A stretch of 64,000 nt of DNA from Streptomyces decoyicus (GTDB lineage Bacteria; Actinomycetota; Actinomycetes; Streptomycetales; Streptomycetaceae): assembly GCF_019880305.1 (NCBI RefSeq), contig NZ_CP082301.1, positions 6,634,001 through 6,698,000 on the forward strand. The letters run 5' to 3'. Positions within the stretch are counted from its first letter, which is position 1; each line of letters starts with the position of its first letter. Below are positions 1-8,799 of this stretch, one piece after another. The notes under the pieces were generated by a model. It worked only from the letters and a program-made list of their open reading frames with translations, was not told the DNA's origin and searched no databases. Made by a program: the position numbers and the translations under genes.

Positions 1-2169
1 CAACAGTGCCGTTGCCTCGTCCACGCCCGGTACGCGCGGTGAGTGGATGTCATAGACACCGGGGCCCACCTCGCGCGGATAGCCGGCCGTGGCGAGCTCC
101 CCGGCGACCTGCATATGGGAGCGGGCCGCCTCCAGGCTGATGACATCGGCGTCGAGGTCGTCGATGGCCTGAAGGATGTCGCCGAACTCCGCGTAGCACA
201 TATGGGTGTGGATCTGGGTGTCCGGGCGGACCCCGCTGGTGGTGAGGCGGAACGCCTCGGTGGCCCAGGCCAGGTACTCCGCGTGGCCGGCGGTGCGCAG
301 CGGCAGCGTCTCGCGCAGCGCGGGCTCATCGACCTGGATCACCGAACTCCCGGCCGCTTCCAGGTCGTTCACCTCGTCACGCAGGGCGAGCGCCACCTGC
401 CGGGCGGTGTCACCGAGCGGCTGGTCGTCGCGGACGAAGGACCAGGCGAGCATGGTGACCGGACCGGTGAGCATGCCCTTGACCGGCCGGTCGGTGAGCG
501 ACTGGGCGTACGTCGTCCAGCGGACCGTCATCGGTTCGGGGCGGGAGATGTCCCCGGCCAGGATCGGCGGGCGGACGTAGCGGGTGCCGTAGGACTGCAC
601 CCAGCCGTGCCGGGTGGCGAGGTAGCCGGTCAGCTGCTCGGCGAAGTACTGCACCATGTCGTTGCGCTCGGGCTCGCCGTGCACCAGCACATCGATACCG
701 GCGTTCTCCTGGAAGGCCAGCACCTCGCGGATCTCGGCCGAGATGCGCTCCTCGTACCCCGCGGTGTCGATCCGCCCGGCCCGCAGGTCGGCGCGGGCGG
801 TGCGCAGTTCGGCGGTCTGCGGGAACGAGCCGATGGTGGTGGTCGGCAGCAGTGGCAGCCCGAGGTGCGCGCGCTGGGCGGCGGCCCGCTCGGCGTACGG
901 CTGCGAACGGCGGCCGTCGGCGTCGGTGACGGCCGCGGCACGGGCGCGCACCACCGGGTCATGGGTGAGCGCCGAACCCGCCCGGGAGGACAAGTCCGCG
1001 CGGTTGGCGGCGAGTTCGGCCGCGATGGAGCCGGTGCCCTGGGTCAGACCGCGTGCCAGCGTCACGACCTCCGTGGTCTTCTGCCGGGCGAAGGCCAGCC
1101 AGCGGGCGATCTGCGGGTCGATGTCCCGCTCGGCGGCGGCGTCCAGCGGGACGTGCAGCAGCGAGCACGAGGACGAGACGTCGACCCGGTCGGCCAGGCC
1201 GAGGAGCGTCCCCAGTGTGGCCAGCGACTTCTCGAAGTCGTTGATCCACACATTGCGGCCGTTGACGACACCGGCCACCAGCCGCTTGCCGGGCAGCCCG
1301 CCGACCGCCGCCAGATCACCGAGGTTGCCTGCCGCGGCACCGGTGAAGTCCAGCGCCAGTCCGTCGACGGGCGCCTTGGCCAGCACGGGCAGCGCCTCGC
1401 CCAGCCGGTCGAAGTACGAGGCGACCAGCAGCCGCGGGCGGTCGCCGAGCGTGCCGAGATCGCGGTAGGCGCGGGCCGCGGCGTTCAGCACGGCGGGGGA
1501 GCGGTCCTGCACCAGCGCCGGTTCGTCCAGCTGCGCCCAGTCGGCGCCGGCCGCCCGCAGCTCGGCGAGCACCTCGGCGTAGACGGGCAGCAGCCGGTCG
1601 AGCAGCGTCAGCGGGTCGAAACCGGCCGCGACACCGGGCGCGGGCTTGGCCAGCAGAAGATAGGTCACCGGCCCGACGAGGACCGGGCGTGCGGTGAGGC
1701 CGAGACCGAGTGCTTCCGTCAGCTCGGCGACCTGCTTGGTGGAGTCCGCGGCGAAGACCGTGTCGGGACCCAACTCCGGCACCAGGTAGTGGTAGTTGGT
1801 GTCGAACCACTTGGTCATCTCCAGCGGCGCCACGTCCTGGGTGCCGCGGGCCATCGCGAAGTAGCCGTCCAGGGGGTCGGCGGCCACCGCGGCGCGGTGC
1901 CGGGCCGGGATCGCGCCGACCATCACGCTGGTGTCCAGGAGGTGGTCGTAGTACGAGAAGTCGCCGGTCGGCACCTCGTGGACACCGGTCTCGGCGAGCT
2001 GTTGCCAATTGCCGCGGCGCAGCTCGGCGGCGGTGCTGCGGAGGGCGTCGGCGCCGACGCGGCCCTTCCAGTAGCCCTCGATGGCCTTCTTCAGTTCACG
2101 GTGCTGCCCCTGACGGGGATAGCCGTGCACGGTGGCGCGTGCTGCCGCGGCTGCGGACGTGCTGGTCAC
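1..2169 (-). CDS. metE: Cobalamin-independent methionine synthase (partial, 3' end off window)
   Basis: Transfers the methyl group of 5-methyltetrahydropteroyltri-L-glutamate to homocysteine, the last step of methionine synthesis, without B12. The GTG start at 2169 follows an AGGAGA Shine-Dalgarno; translation begins VTSTSAAAARATVHGYPRQG and leads into a typical MetE N terminus. The open frame runs to base 1, so 723 codons are visible and roughly the last 50 residues are missing. The zinc-site stretch RPDTQIHTHMCYAEF (the His-x-Cys ligands) is encoded around 186-210. The frame ends with VPGVDEATALL, which matches the region just before the last zinc cysteine of the family. A cobalamin riboswitch lies upstream on the same strand, so expression should fall when B12 is available and MetH can take over. 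Confidence is high. Confidence 0.96.
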   Translation of the reverse strand, partial: MTSTSAAAAARATVHGYPRQGQHRELKKAIEGYWKGRVGADALRSTAAELRRGNWQQLAETGVHEVPTGDFSYYDHLLDTSVMVGAIPARHRAAVAADPLDGYFAMARGTQDVAPLEMTKWFDTNYHYLVPELGPDTVFAADSTKQVAELTEALGLGLTARPVLVGPVTYLLLAKPAPGVAAGFDPLTLLDRLLPVYAEVLAELRAAGADWAQLDEPALVQDRSPAVLNAAARAYRDLGTLGDRPRLLVASYFDRLGEALPVLAKAPVDGLALDFTGAAAGNLGDLAAVGGLPGKRLVAGVVNGRNVWINDFEKSLATLGTLLGLADRVDVSSSCSLLHVPLDAAAERDIDPQIARWLAFARQKTTEVVTLARGLTQGTGSIAAELAANRADLSSRAGSALTHDPVVRARAAAVTDADGRRSQPYAERAAAQRAHLGLPLLPTTTIGSFPQTAELRTARADLRAGRIDTAGYEERISAEIREVLAFQENAGIDVLVHGEPERNDMVQYFAEQLTGYLATRHGWVQSYGTRYVRPPILAGDISRPEPMTVRWTTYAQSLTDRPVKGMLTGPVTMLAWSFVRDDQPLGDTARQVALALRDEVNDLEAAGSSVIQVDEPALRETLPLRTAGHAEYLAWATEAFRLTTSGVRPDTQIHTHMCYAEFGDILQAIDDLDADVISLEAARSHMQVAGELATAGYPREVGPGVYDIHSPRVPGVDEATALL

Positions 2170-2334
2170 GGAACTCTCCTTCGCGAGTATGTCTCCATGG
2201 ACCGCGGGAGGGTCGAGGACGCGAAGGGACGGCAAACCGGACGGGCCCCGGCGCATTGCCGCCGTCATGCCCGTCTGATGTCCGCCGACCCGCCCTCGAG
2301 GTCACCGAGATCTCCCCGCGCACCGGTCGCGCGG

Positions 2335-2545
2335 GGGCACTGGCAGGTCTTCGGACTCGCGGGCACGTCCGCCGAAGGCGGACATCTACTGGCCGTCGCT
2401 TCCCAGACCCGGCCGGGCCCAGTGCGTATGACGGCGGTCGTTCCCACTCACCGCTGCGGGGCAGTCCCGGATTTCCACCGGGTTCCCTCTTGCGACGCGC
2501 CTGCCTGGCGGGCAGGGCGAACCAGTTGCTCCGGCCACCCTAGGG
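2335..2545 (-). promoter_or_regulatory. Cobalamin (B12) riboswitch upstream of metE
   Basis: Read on the minus strand, this stretch carries the conserved core GGGAACCCGGTGGAAATCC, then GGGACTGCCCCGCAGCGGTG and, near its 3' end, the B12-box-like GAAGACCTGCCAGTG. These elements appear in the order expected of the cobalamin aptamer. About 165 nt separate it from the metE start, enough for an expression platform. B12 control of metE is known in Streptomyces; the sequence here fits an OFF switch. The ends are approximate. Confidence 0.93.
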
Positions 2546-2617
2546 CATGCCGTCGACGTCCCGCCCGGACCGTGCCCCGGCCTCGGCCGGAACCGGACGC
2601 CGCCGCCGGGCCGCGTC

Positions 2618-2648
2618 TTGCGCTGGAGCGCGCTCCAGCTCCTAGCGT
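2618..2648 (+). promoter_or_regulatory. MerR-type promoter with palindromic operator, for the aldo/keto reductase
   Basis: A -35-like TTGCGC (2618-2623) and a -10-like TAGCGT (2643-2648) are separated by 19 bp. The spacer region carries a perfect 18-bp palindrome, GCTGGAGCGCGCTCCAGC (2622-2639). An over-long spacer filled by a dyad is the hallmark of promoters activated by MerR-family regulators. The expected start point is about 35 nt before the GTG at 2690. No merR gene is seen in the window, so the regulator would be encoded elsewhere. Confidence 0.66.
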
Positions 2649-2689
2649 GAGCGCACCACCGGAGAGCTGCGCCGATCGAAGGGAACCAC

Positions 2690-3748
2690 GTGCGCTACAC
2701 ACTGTTCGGCAGGACCGGTCTGCGGGTCAGCGAGCTGAGCCTGGGCACCATGACCATCGGCGAGGACTGGGGCTGGGGCGCGGACAAGGACACCAGCGGC
2801 CGGATCCTGGACGCGTATGCGGACGCGGGCGGCAACTTCATCGACACCGCCAACAACTACACGGACGGGGCCTCGGAACGGATCCTGGGGGAGCTGCTCG
2901 AAGGCCGCCGGGACAGCTTCGTCCTGGCGACCAAGTACACCTGCGCGACCCGCAAGGGCGATGTGAACGCGGCGGGCAGCCACCGCAAGAACCTCGTCCG
3001 TTCGGTGGAGGCGAGCCTGGACCGGCTGCGCACCGACCACCTCGATGTGCTGTGGGTGCACGCCCGGGACAACTTCACGCCCGTGGAGGAGGTGATGCGG
3101 GCGCTCGACGACGTGGTCCGGTCGGGGAAGGTGCTCTACGTCGGCGTCTCGGACTGGCCGGCCTGGGAGATCGCGCAGGCGAACACCCTGGCCGAGCTGC
3201 GCGGCTGGACCGCGTTCGCGGGCTCGCAGCTGCGCTACAACCTGCTGGAGCGGACCCCGGAGCGCGAACTGCTGCCCCAGGCCCGCGCCTTCGACCTGGC
3301 CGTGCTGGCCTGGGCGCCGCTCGCGGCCGGCCGGCTCACCGGCAAGTACCGCCGCGGTGAGACGGGCCGGCTGGATGTCGTCGGCGAGGACGACCGGCGC
3401 GACCACCACGCCGAGGAGACCGTCACCGCGGTGCTGGAGATCGCCGAGCAGGGCGGCTGGAGCCCGGCGCAGGTGGCGCTGGCGTGGCTGCGCAGCCGGC
3501 CCGGCAACATCATCCCGATCATCGCCGCCACCAAGGAGAGCCAGCTCCTCGACAACCTGGCCGCCGTCGATGTCGCGCTGGACGCCGACGCGCTGGCGCG
3601 GCTCGACCGGTGCAGCGCGGTGCCGCTGGGCTTCCCGCACGACTTCCTGCGGGAGCCGGGCATCACCGAGAACGTCTACGGCGACCGCTGGTCCGAGATC
3701 GAGGACCGGCGCTCCACGTACCGCCGTACGACGAGCGAGATCCGCTGA
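2690..3748 (+). CDS. Aldo/keto reductase
   Basis: NADPH-dependent oxidoreductase of the aldo/keto reductase superfamily, 352 aa, cytosolic, acting on an unknown aldehyde or ketone. The catalytic tetrad is visible: Asp52 and Tyr57 in FIDTANNY, Lys82 in LATKYT and His124 in LWVHARD. The C-terminal cofactor region includes IIPIIAATKESQL. The GTG start at 2690 has a GAAGGGA Shine-Dalgarno about 7 nt upstream. The gene is divergent from metE and sits behind a MerR-type promoter, which suggests induction by a small molecule or an electrophile. A rho-independent-like hairpin lies about 70 bp after the stop. The fold and enzyme class are secure; the substrate is not. Confidence 0.92.
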   Translation: MRYTLFGRTGLRVSELSLGTMTIGEDWGWGADKDTSGRILDAYADAGGNFIDTANNYTDGASERILGELLEGRRDSFVLATKYTCATRKGDVNAAGSHRKNLVRSVEASLDRLRTDHLDVLWVHARDNFTPVEEVMRALDDVVRSGKVLYVGVSDWPAWEIAQANTLAELRGWTAFAGSQLRYNLLERTPERELLPQARAFDLAVLAWAPLAAGRLTGKYRRGETGRLDVVGEDDRRDHHAEETVTAVLEIAEQGGWSPAQVALAWLRSRPGNIIPIIAATKESQLLDNLAAVDVALDADALARLDRCSAVPLGFPHDFLREPGITENVYGDRWSEIEDRRSTYRRTTSEIR

Positions 3749-3816
3749 CCCGCACGGCCCCCACCGCGTACGGTGCGGCGTCGCCGCCCAGGCGGCCTGC
3801 TGCCCGATACGCCGAA

Positions 3817-3846
3817 CGCCGCCGCCCGGATGGCCGGGCGGCGGCG
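3817..3846. terminator. Hairpin terminator after the aldo/keto reductase
   Basis: A perfect 13-bp inverted repeat (CGCCGCCGCCCGG, 3817-3829, and its complement at 3834-3846) surrounds an ATGG tetraloop. There is no U-tract, as is common in Streptomyces. It lies 69 bp past the reductase stop. Confidence 0.7.
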
Positions 3847-3929
3847 CCTGCGGTCTATTGAGGTGCGTGTGGCCCGCTCACCGTCCGCCGACCCGGCTAC
3901 CGCCGCTCACCGTGAGGCTTGGAGAAGCC

Positions 3930-4379
3930 GTGGCACCAGACAACTCCGTACCGGAGCACGGGCGGCCCGACCGGGTCGCCCGCGGTATCGCGCGACTGCT
4001 GGCGGCGGCCGGGCTGGCCGTGGACGCCTACCTCCACGCCCGGCTCGCCGGCCGGTACGACGAGGTCACGGCGACCCTCGGCCAGGGCCTGCTGTTCCGC
4101 GTCGACGCCGCCCTGGCCGCGCTCGCCGCCCTGCTCGTGCTGACCTGGCGCCGCCCGGCGGCCGACACCTTCGCCTGGCTCGTCGCGACGGGCGGACTCG
4201 CGCTGCTGCTCCTCTACACCTATGTGGACCTCGGCGCGCCGGGGCCGTTGCCGGACATGTACGAACCGGGCTGGAGCGGCGCCAAGAAGCTCGCCGCCCT
4301 GGCCCAGGCCGTCGCCGTCCTGGCCACCGTCTTCCTGCTGCTCACCCGCCCCCGCGTCCTCGGGAGGCACCGCAGATGA
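3930..4379 (+). CDS. Small four-helix membrane protein, function unknown
   Basis: 149 aa. The GTG at 3930 is preferred because GGAGAA lies 6-9 nt upstream; an in-frame GTG at 3912 has no better site. Four hydrophobic segments are seen: near residues 10-28, 48-68 (ALAALAALLVLTW), 76-94 (LVATGGLALLLLYTYV) and 118-140. The short loop between helices 3 and 4 contains PDMYEPGW. I do not recognise a named family with certainty; similar small integral membrane proteins are common in Streptomyces. Its stop lies 15 bp from the convergent L,D-transpeptidase stop, so the two transcripts must run into each other or share a terminator. Confidence 0.72.
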   Translation: MAPDNSVPEHGRPDRVARGIARLLAAAGLAVDAYLHARLAGRYDEVTATLGQGLLFRVDAALAALAALLVLTWRRPAADTFAWLVATGGLALLLLYTYVDLGAPGPLPDMYEPGWSGAKKLAALAQAVAVLATVFLLLTRPRVLGRHRR

Positions 4380-4394
4380 GCCTGCGCCGCAGGG

Positions 4395-5576
4395 TCAGTG
4401 CGTCAGCGCGCTGCGCTGCTGCCACTGCTCCCAGCTCTCCTGCCAGACCTCCAGGCCGTTGCCGACGTCGGTCTTGTTGGTGTTGGCGGTGCCCTTCACC
4501 TCGACCGTGGAGCCGATCGGCAGGAAGTCGTAGATCTTCTTGGCGTCCGAGGTCGTCATGCCGAAGCAGCCGTGGCTGTTGTTCTCCACACCGATCGACT
4601 TGTTCCACGGGGCGGAGTGCAGAAAGGTCCCCGACGCGGTGAGGTGGGTGACCCACTTGGAGGGCAGGCTCCACTCGTCGCCGTGGCCGATGGTGGCGGA
4701 GTCCATCGTCTCGGCCGCGTTCTTGCTGCGTACGGTGTGCACCCCGCCGCGGGTCGGGTCCTGCGGGGAGCCCGCGGAGCCGCGGATGGTGCCGACGCTC
4801 TTGCCGTTCTCGTACATCGTCAGGGTGTGCGAGGGCACATCGATGACGGCCTTGTGGTCGGCGCCGATGCCGAAGCCGAAGTTGTAGTCGCGGGCGAACC
4901 AGCCGCCGTCGTCACCGGAGTTGATCCCGGACAGTGCGCCCTTGACGGAGACCTTGGTGCCGGCCGGCCAGTAGTCCTTGGGACGCCAGTCGATCCGGTC
5001 CTTGCCGGAGTAGTCCTTGACCCAGCCCCAGGCGCCCTGCACCTTCGGCTGGGTGGTGACCTTCAGCGCCTTCTCGATGTCGGCGCGCCGGTCCTTCGCC
5101 ACCGGGTGGTCGAAGAGGATCGACACCGGCATTCCGGTGCCCACGGTCTGCCCGCCGCCGGGGGTGTTGGTGAGCTTGTTGACCTTGTCGGCCCGCTCCG
5201 TGGTGAACTTCGACGTGGCGGAGGATTCCTTGCCCTGCGTCGACTTGGTCCTGGTCCGCACCGTGTAGGTGGTCTGCGGCTTGACCTTGCCGTCCGACTT
5301 CCATGACGCGCCGTCACCGGCGAGCCGCCCGGCGACCGTGCCGCCCTTGTCGTCCTTGACCTCGACCGAGGTGAGCTTTCCGCCGTCGGCCCGCACGGAT
5401 ATCTCGGAGCCGAGCTTTGCCGAGGTGTTTCCGGGAGTCGGGGTGACGGTCACCTTCGCCGCGGGCTGGTCCGACTTCGACGCGTCGGCTCCCGACCCGC
5501 ACGCGGTCAACAGCGTGCCCGCCGCTATCAGAGCGGGTATCAACCGGGCGGGGTGGCGACGTGATCCGGCGTACAC
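4395..5576 (-). CDS. L,D-transpeptidase lipoprotein (Ig-like domains + YkuD)
   Basis: 393 aa. The GTG at 5576 is chosen because GGAGGG lies 6 nt upstream; the longer frame has no such site. The N terminus has a basic stretch and a hydrophobic helix ending in the lipobox LTAC (Cys26), so it is exported and lipid-anchored. Residues about 35-250 look like two bacterial Ig-like domains of the kind seen in mycobacterial LdtMt2. The C-terminal YkuD domain has the catalytic block HSAPWNKSIG...NNSHGC, with the nucleophilic Cys in SHGC. The residues after it are FGM rather than the more common VN. The enzyme should form 3-3 cross-links in peptidoglycan. It is the only peptidoglycan enzyme in the window. 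Confidence 0.93.
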   Translation of the reverse strand: MYAGSRRHPARLIPALIAAGTLLTACGSGADASKSDQPAAKVTVTPTPGNTSAKLGSEISVRADGGKLTSVEVKDDKGGTVAGRLAGDGASWKSDGKVKPQTTYTVRTRTKSTQGKESSATSKFTTERADKVNKLTNTPGGGQTVGTGMPVSILFDHPVAKDRRADIEKALKVTTQPKVQGAWGWVKDYSGKDRIDWRPKDYWPAGTKVSVKGALSGINSGDDGGWFARDYNFGFGIGADHKAVIDVPSHTLTMYENGKSVGTIRGSAGSPQDPTRGGVHTVRSKNAAETMDSATIGHGDEWSLPSKWVTHLTASGTFLHSAPWNKSIGVENNSHGCFGMTTSDAKKIYDFLPIGSTVEVKGTANTNKTDVGNGLEVWQESWEQWQQRSALTH

Positions 5577-5748
5577 GGGGATCCCTCCAAAGCAGAACAA
5601 CTGACAGTGGCGGGGCCCGGCCCCGTGCGGGGATGTCCGTCCAGGGCTGCCTGTGCACCCGCCGCATGTACAGAGGGTTTGTCTGCTTCGGTGGTTGTCC
5701 GGTGCGCCGGATCATTAGGACACAGTTCGATTTCGGGGGCATGAAGAA

Positions 5749-5778
5749 GCGGCGGGCGGCCTGCCGGCTGCCCGCCGC
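5749..5778 (-). terminator. Hairpin terminator downstream of the DUF6777 gene
   Basis: A perfect 9-bp inverted repeat, GCGGCGGGC (5749-5757) and GCCCGCCGC (5770-5778), with a 12-nt loop. It lies 21 bp beyond the stop of the minus-strand gene at 5799. Confidence 0.55.
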
Positions 5779-5798
5779 GTTCCCGTATGCGGCCTGCC

Positions 5799-7112
5799 TC
5801 AGCTGGACGGCGGTGTTCCGCCGCCTCCCGACTGGGTGACTCCGCCGCCGTGTGAACCGCTGCTGCCCGGCGTCCCCCCGTCGGGCGTGCCGCCGGTCGT
5901 GTCGCCGCCGGTCGTGCCCTCGGAGGTGGTCGGGGGCTGCTCGCTCGGTCCGCCGGTGGTGTCGGACCCTCCGGTGTCCGCCGGTGACTCGGGGGAGGCC
6001 GTGCCGGTGTCCGAGGTCGGGGGGCCGGACGTCCCCGTCGAGGTCTCACCGGCCGACGGCGAGCCGTTCGGCGGTTCGGAGGTCGTGGGCCCGCTGGGGG
6101 TTTTGTCCGGCGGGGCCGTCGGGGTGTCCGTGGTGCCGGTGCTGCCCTCGGGGCGCTTGAACCACTTGCCCGTCTTCGGGTCGCGCAGGACGAATTCCTT
6201 GACCTTGGTCTTTGCGGGCTTGACGACCACCGCGTTCGAGGGCTCGTATCCGGGCCACTTGGTACCGACCGTCTTCACATTGCCCTGGAGGGGAGTCGGC
6301 TCCGTGAGCGGGTTCCCGCACTTGCAGCGCACCCGCGGCACTCCGTACGAGTCGACCATGACCGCGGTGCCGGCCTGGAGGACCGACTGGAAGCTGGTGG
6401 CCTTGCCGTCCTTGAAACCGTGGTTGGTGACCCGGGTGTCGTAGCCCAGCTGCAGGGGCGTCAGCGACCGCAGATAGGACGGGACCTGACCCGGTTTCTC
6501 GCCCAGGACTCCGGCGAACGCCTGGTTCCGCTCGGGGCTGCCGGTCAGGTACGTGATCTGCTTCTCGACATCGCAGCTCGCGCTGTTCTGGGTACCGCCG
6601 TAGAGGCCGGGCGTCGCGCCCTCGAAGGTGCTGTTCCCGCCGCCGGAGGGCTTTCTGGGCTTGCCGGACGAGGTCGGGGAGGAGTCGTTCGCCGTCGACT
6701 TGGTGACCGGGTCCTGGCCGGTCGAGGCGGCCGGTTCGGCGAACACCTCGCTGGTGCCGGAGCCGCCCGGCCGGGTGAGCAGCATCGTCACGATCACCGC
6801 AGCGACCACGGCGGCCGCGATGATGGCGACCCGCGGCGCGGACCGCCACCAGGGCTTGCCGCCCCCGGCAGCCCCGCCTGCACCGCCGCCCCCGCCGCGC
6901 CCGGAACCGCCGCCTCCGCCCCCGCCACCGTCGCCCTCACCGGGGCCGCCCGGGGGGATGCGGGATCCCGGCTCGGTGGGCTCCTCCGGCGGTGTCCGCC
7001 CCGGTGCCGGGCCCACCTGCGTGGGCTCGTGCGAGGGTTCGGAGGACGGGCCGGACAGCGGGCCCGACGGGGGGCCGGTCGGGTGGCTGTCAGGCGGCGG
7101 TGGAGATGTCAC
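5799..7112 (-). CDS. Proline/glycine-rich single-pass membrane protein, DUF6777-like
   Basis: 437 aa. The GTG start at 7112 follows GAGGGA. The layout is as follows: a cytoplasmic Pro/Gly-rich tail (residues 1-90, with a run of glycines); a transmembrane helix (about 93-112, VAIIAAAVVAAVIVTMLL); an extracellular globular domain of about 200 residues with conserved-looking features (GATPGLYGGT, CDVEKQI, YGVPRVRCKCGNPL); and a Thr/Gly/Pro/Ser-rich tail of about 110 residues. The CxCG pair and the lone Cys before it could form disulfides outside the cell. The family match is from memory of the pattern, and no function is known. The gene is divergent from the streptophobe gene at 7390, so both may use the 7113-7389 region. 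Confidence 0.75.
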   Translation of the reverse strand: MTSPPPPDSHPTGPPSGPLSGPSSEPSHEPTQVGPAPGRTPPEEPTEPGSRIPPGGPGEGDGGGGGGGGSGRGGGGGAGGAAGGGKPWWRSAPRVAIIAAAVVAAVIVTMLLTRPGGSGTSEVFAEPAASTGQDPVTKSTANDSSPTSSGKPRKPSGGGNSTFEGATPGLYGGTQNSASCDVEKQITYLTGSPERNQAFAGVLGEKPGQVPSYLRSLTPLQLGYDTRVTNHGFKDGKATSFQSVLQAGTAVMVDSYGVPRVRCKCGNPLTEPTPLQGNVKTVGTKWPGYEPSNAVVVKPAKTKVKEFVLRDPKTGKWFKRPEGSTGTTDTPTAPPDKTPSGPTTSEPPNGSPSAGETSTGTSGPPTSDTGTASPESPADTGGSDTTGGPSEQPPTTSEGTTGGDTTGGTPDGGTPGSSGSHGGGVTQSGGGGTPPSS

Positions 7113-7389
7113 GGGTCCCTCTTCCGACGCTGGCGGGCCATCCGGCGGTGCGAATTTTGCCCGTTTTTGTCAATGTCCAGACCATTGTGTGCCCGGGTGT
7201 GACGGCGTCCGCAAGCGGGGTGGCGCGCCGCTGCTTACGGTGGTGCGTGCATGCCGTGAATGCTGGACATGTGCAGAGTCAGGGCCTTTGCCCGGCTGTG
7301 ACGGATGGCCAGAATTACGTTGCATGCCGGCCGAGGTGTCCTTCCAGGCGGATCGTTGGTACGCGGTCCCGTGACCGGCAGGAGAGAGC

Positions 7390-8712
7390 GTGAGCCAGAT
7401 GCGAGGCCCTGGGCCGGACGGTTCGCCGGGCCCGGTCCGCCGCCGTGGCGCTCCGCCCGCCGTAGTGGCCTGGGCACAAGCACTCGGCGCGGCCGTGGCG
7501 GGCATCGTCACCATGCTCGTGTGCGCCGCCCTCGGCCTGTGGGCGGCGGGCGCGGCGGACCTTCCCGGCGGCGCGTTCCCCTCCGTGGTCGCGGCCACGG
7601 TGCTGGTCGCGGCCGGCGGTTCGGTCGGCCTCTACGGCGACGTCGGCGACCTCGCGCAGGCCGATGCCGCACTGGACGTCGTACCGCTGTCGGTCACGCT
7701 CGCCGGTGCGCTGGTGACCGCCGTCGTCTTCCTGCTGCCGCTGCGCCACCGGGCGGTGGCCGGCACCCGGGAGCTGCTCGCCCGGATCGCCCGAACGGCG
7801 GTGTGCTGGCTGGTGCTTCTGCTGCTGCTCACGCTCGCCGCCCGGCACAGCTTCCGGATCTCCGTCGGCAACGACCTCGCCGAACAGCTCGGCGCCGAGC
7901 TGGGCGCCACCCCCACCCTCGGCTTCCGCGCCGATGTGCCCGCGACGCTCGGGTTCGGGCTGCTGTGGGTGCTGGCCCTGCTCGTGCTGACCTTCTTCGT
8001 CTCGCGCCGGGCCCCGCTCTCCTCCCGGCTGCTGCACTTCCAGGATTCCGTACGGCCGCCCGCCTTCGCGATGCTGGTGACCCTGCTCGGCTACGCCCTG
8101 ATCGGTCTGGTCGTCGGCATCGTCGAGCTCTTCACCAACGGGCGCCCGTCCCAGACCGTCGCCGTCATCTTCCTCGGACTGCCGAACGTCGCCTGGATGG
8201 CGCTGGGCATCGGCACCGGCGGCGCCTGGGTGGGGCATGTCGACAAGGCCATCGGGCTGCCCCTGCCGCCCGCCCTCGCCCAGGCGCTCCGCGCCGACGG
8301 GCAGCGGACCCTCGACCTCGGTTCGCTCTCCCACTACGACGGCCGGGTCTGGCTCCTGGTGGCGGTGGCGGCCGTGGTGCTGCTCGTCGCCGCCTTCACC
8401 GCGGCGGTCCGCTCCCCGGCCGGGCGGCCGGCCTGGCGGCACGCCGTCGAGATGGCCGTGGCACTGGCGCTCACCCTGCTGGCCGTCGGACTGCTCACCC
8501 GGATCTCCGCCCACTACGGGCTCTCCCTGATCGGCCTCGGCGACCTCGGCGGCGACCTGGGCGGCGAGGTCACCCTCGACCCGCAACTTCTCCGGCTGGT
8601 GGGTGTCGGCCTCGCCTGGGGGCTGGTCACCGGCTTCGTCGGCAGCGTGTTGGCCCGGCGGGTACGCCATCCGGGCGAGGTACGGGAGCCGCAGGAGGCG
8701 CGGGAGCCGTAG
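7390..8712 (+). CDS. Streptophobe-family polytopic membrane protein
   Basis: 440 aa with about ten hydrophobic segments spread along the protein, for example AVAGIVTMLVCAALGLWA, ALVTAVVFLLPL, TLGFGLLWVLALLVLTFF and ALTLLAVGLLTRI. Composition and layout fit the streptophobe family, named for its near-restriction to Streptomyces; its function is unknown. The GTG start at 7390 has GGAGAG about 6 nt upstream. The gene is divergent from the DUF6777 gene and convergent with the Ser/Thr kinase gene that ends at 8800. No enzymatic motif is seen. Confidence 0.8.
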   Translation: MSQMRGPGPDGSPGPVRRRGAPPAVVAWAQALGAAVAGIVTMLVCAALGLWAAGAADLPGGAFPSVVAATVLVAAGGSVGLYGDVGDLAQADAALDVVPLSVTLAGALVTAVVFLLPLRHRAVAGTRELLARIARTAVCWLVLLLLLTLAARHSFRISVGNDLAEQLGAELGATPTLGFRADVPATLGFGLLWVLALLVLTFFVSRRAPLSSRLLHFQDSVRPPAFAMLVTLLGYALIGLVVGIVELFTNGRPSQTVAVIFLGLPNVAWMALGIGTGGAWVGHVDKAIGLPLPPALAQALRADGQRTLDLGSLSHYDGRVWLLVAVAAVVLLVAAFTAAVRSPAGRPAWRHAVEMAVALALTLLAVGLLTRISAHYGLSLIGLGDLGGDLGGEVTLDPQLLRLVGVGLAWGLVTGFVGSVLARRVRHPGEVREPQEAREP

Positions 8713-8799
8713 GGGTCTCCCTGATCTCCGGCGGACCCGTGAAGCGCGGGAGCCGCAGAGCCGGGACACCGTGTGGCGCGGAGCCGCAGAGGCCCGTGC

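Noticed and set aside
43..3360. A 1105-codon plus-strand open frame covering the metE region
   Set aside because: It is antisense to metE and has the Arg/Gly/Val-rich composition of a high-GC shadow frame. metE on the other strand has motifs, a Shine-Dalgarno and a riboswitch.
4398..5306. 302-codon plus-strand frame antisense to the L,D-transpeptidase
   Set aside because: No motif or initiation signal; the minus strand encodes a clear lipobox and the SHGC site.
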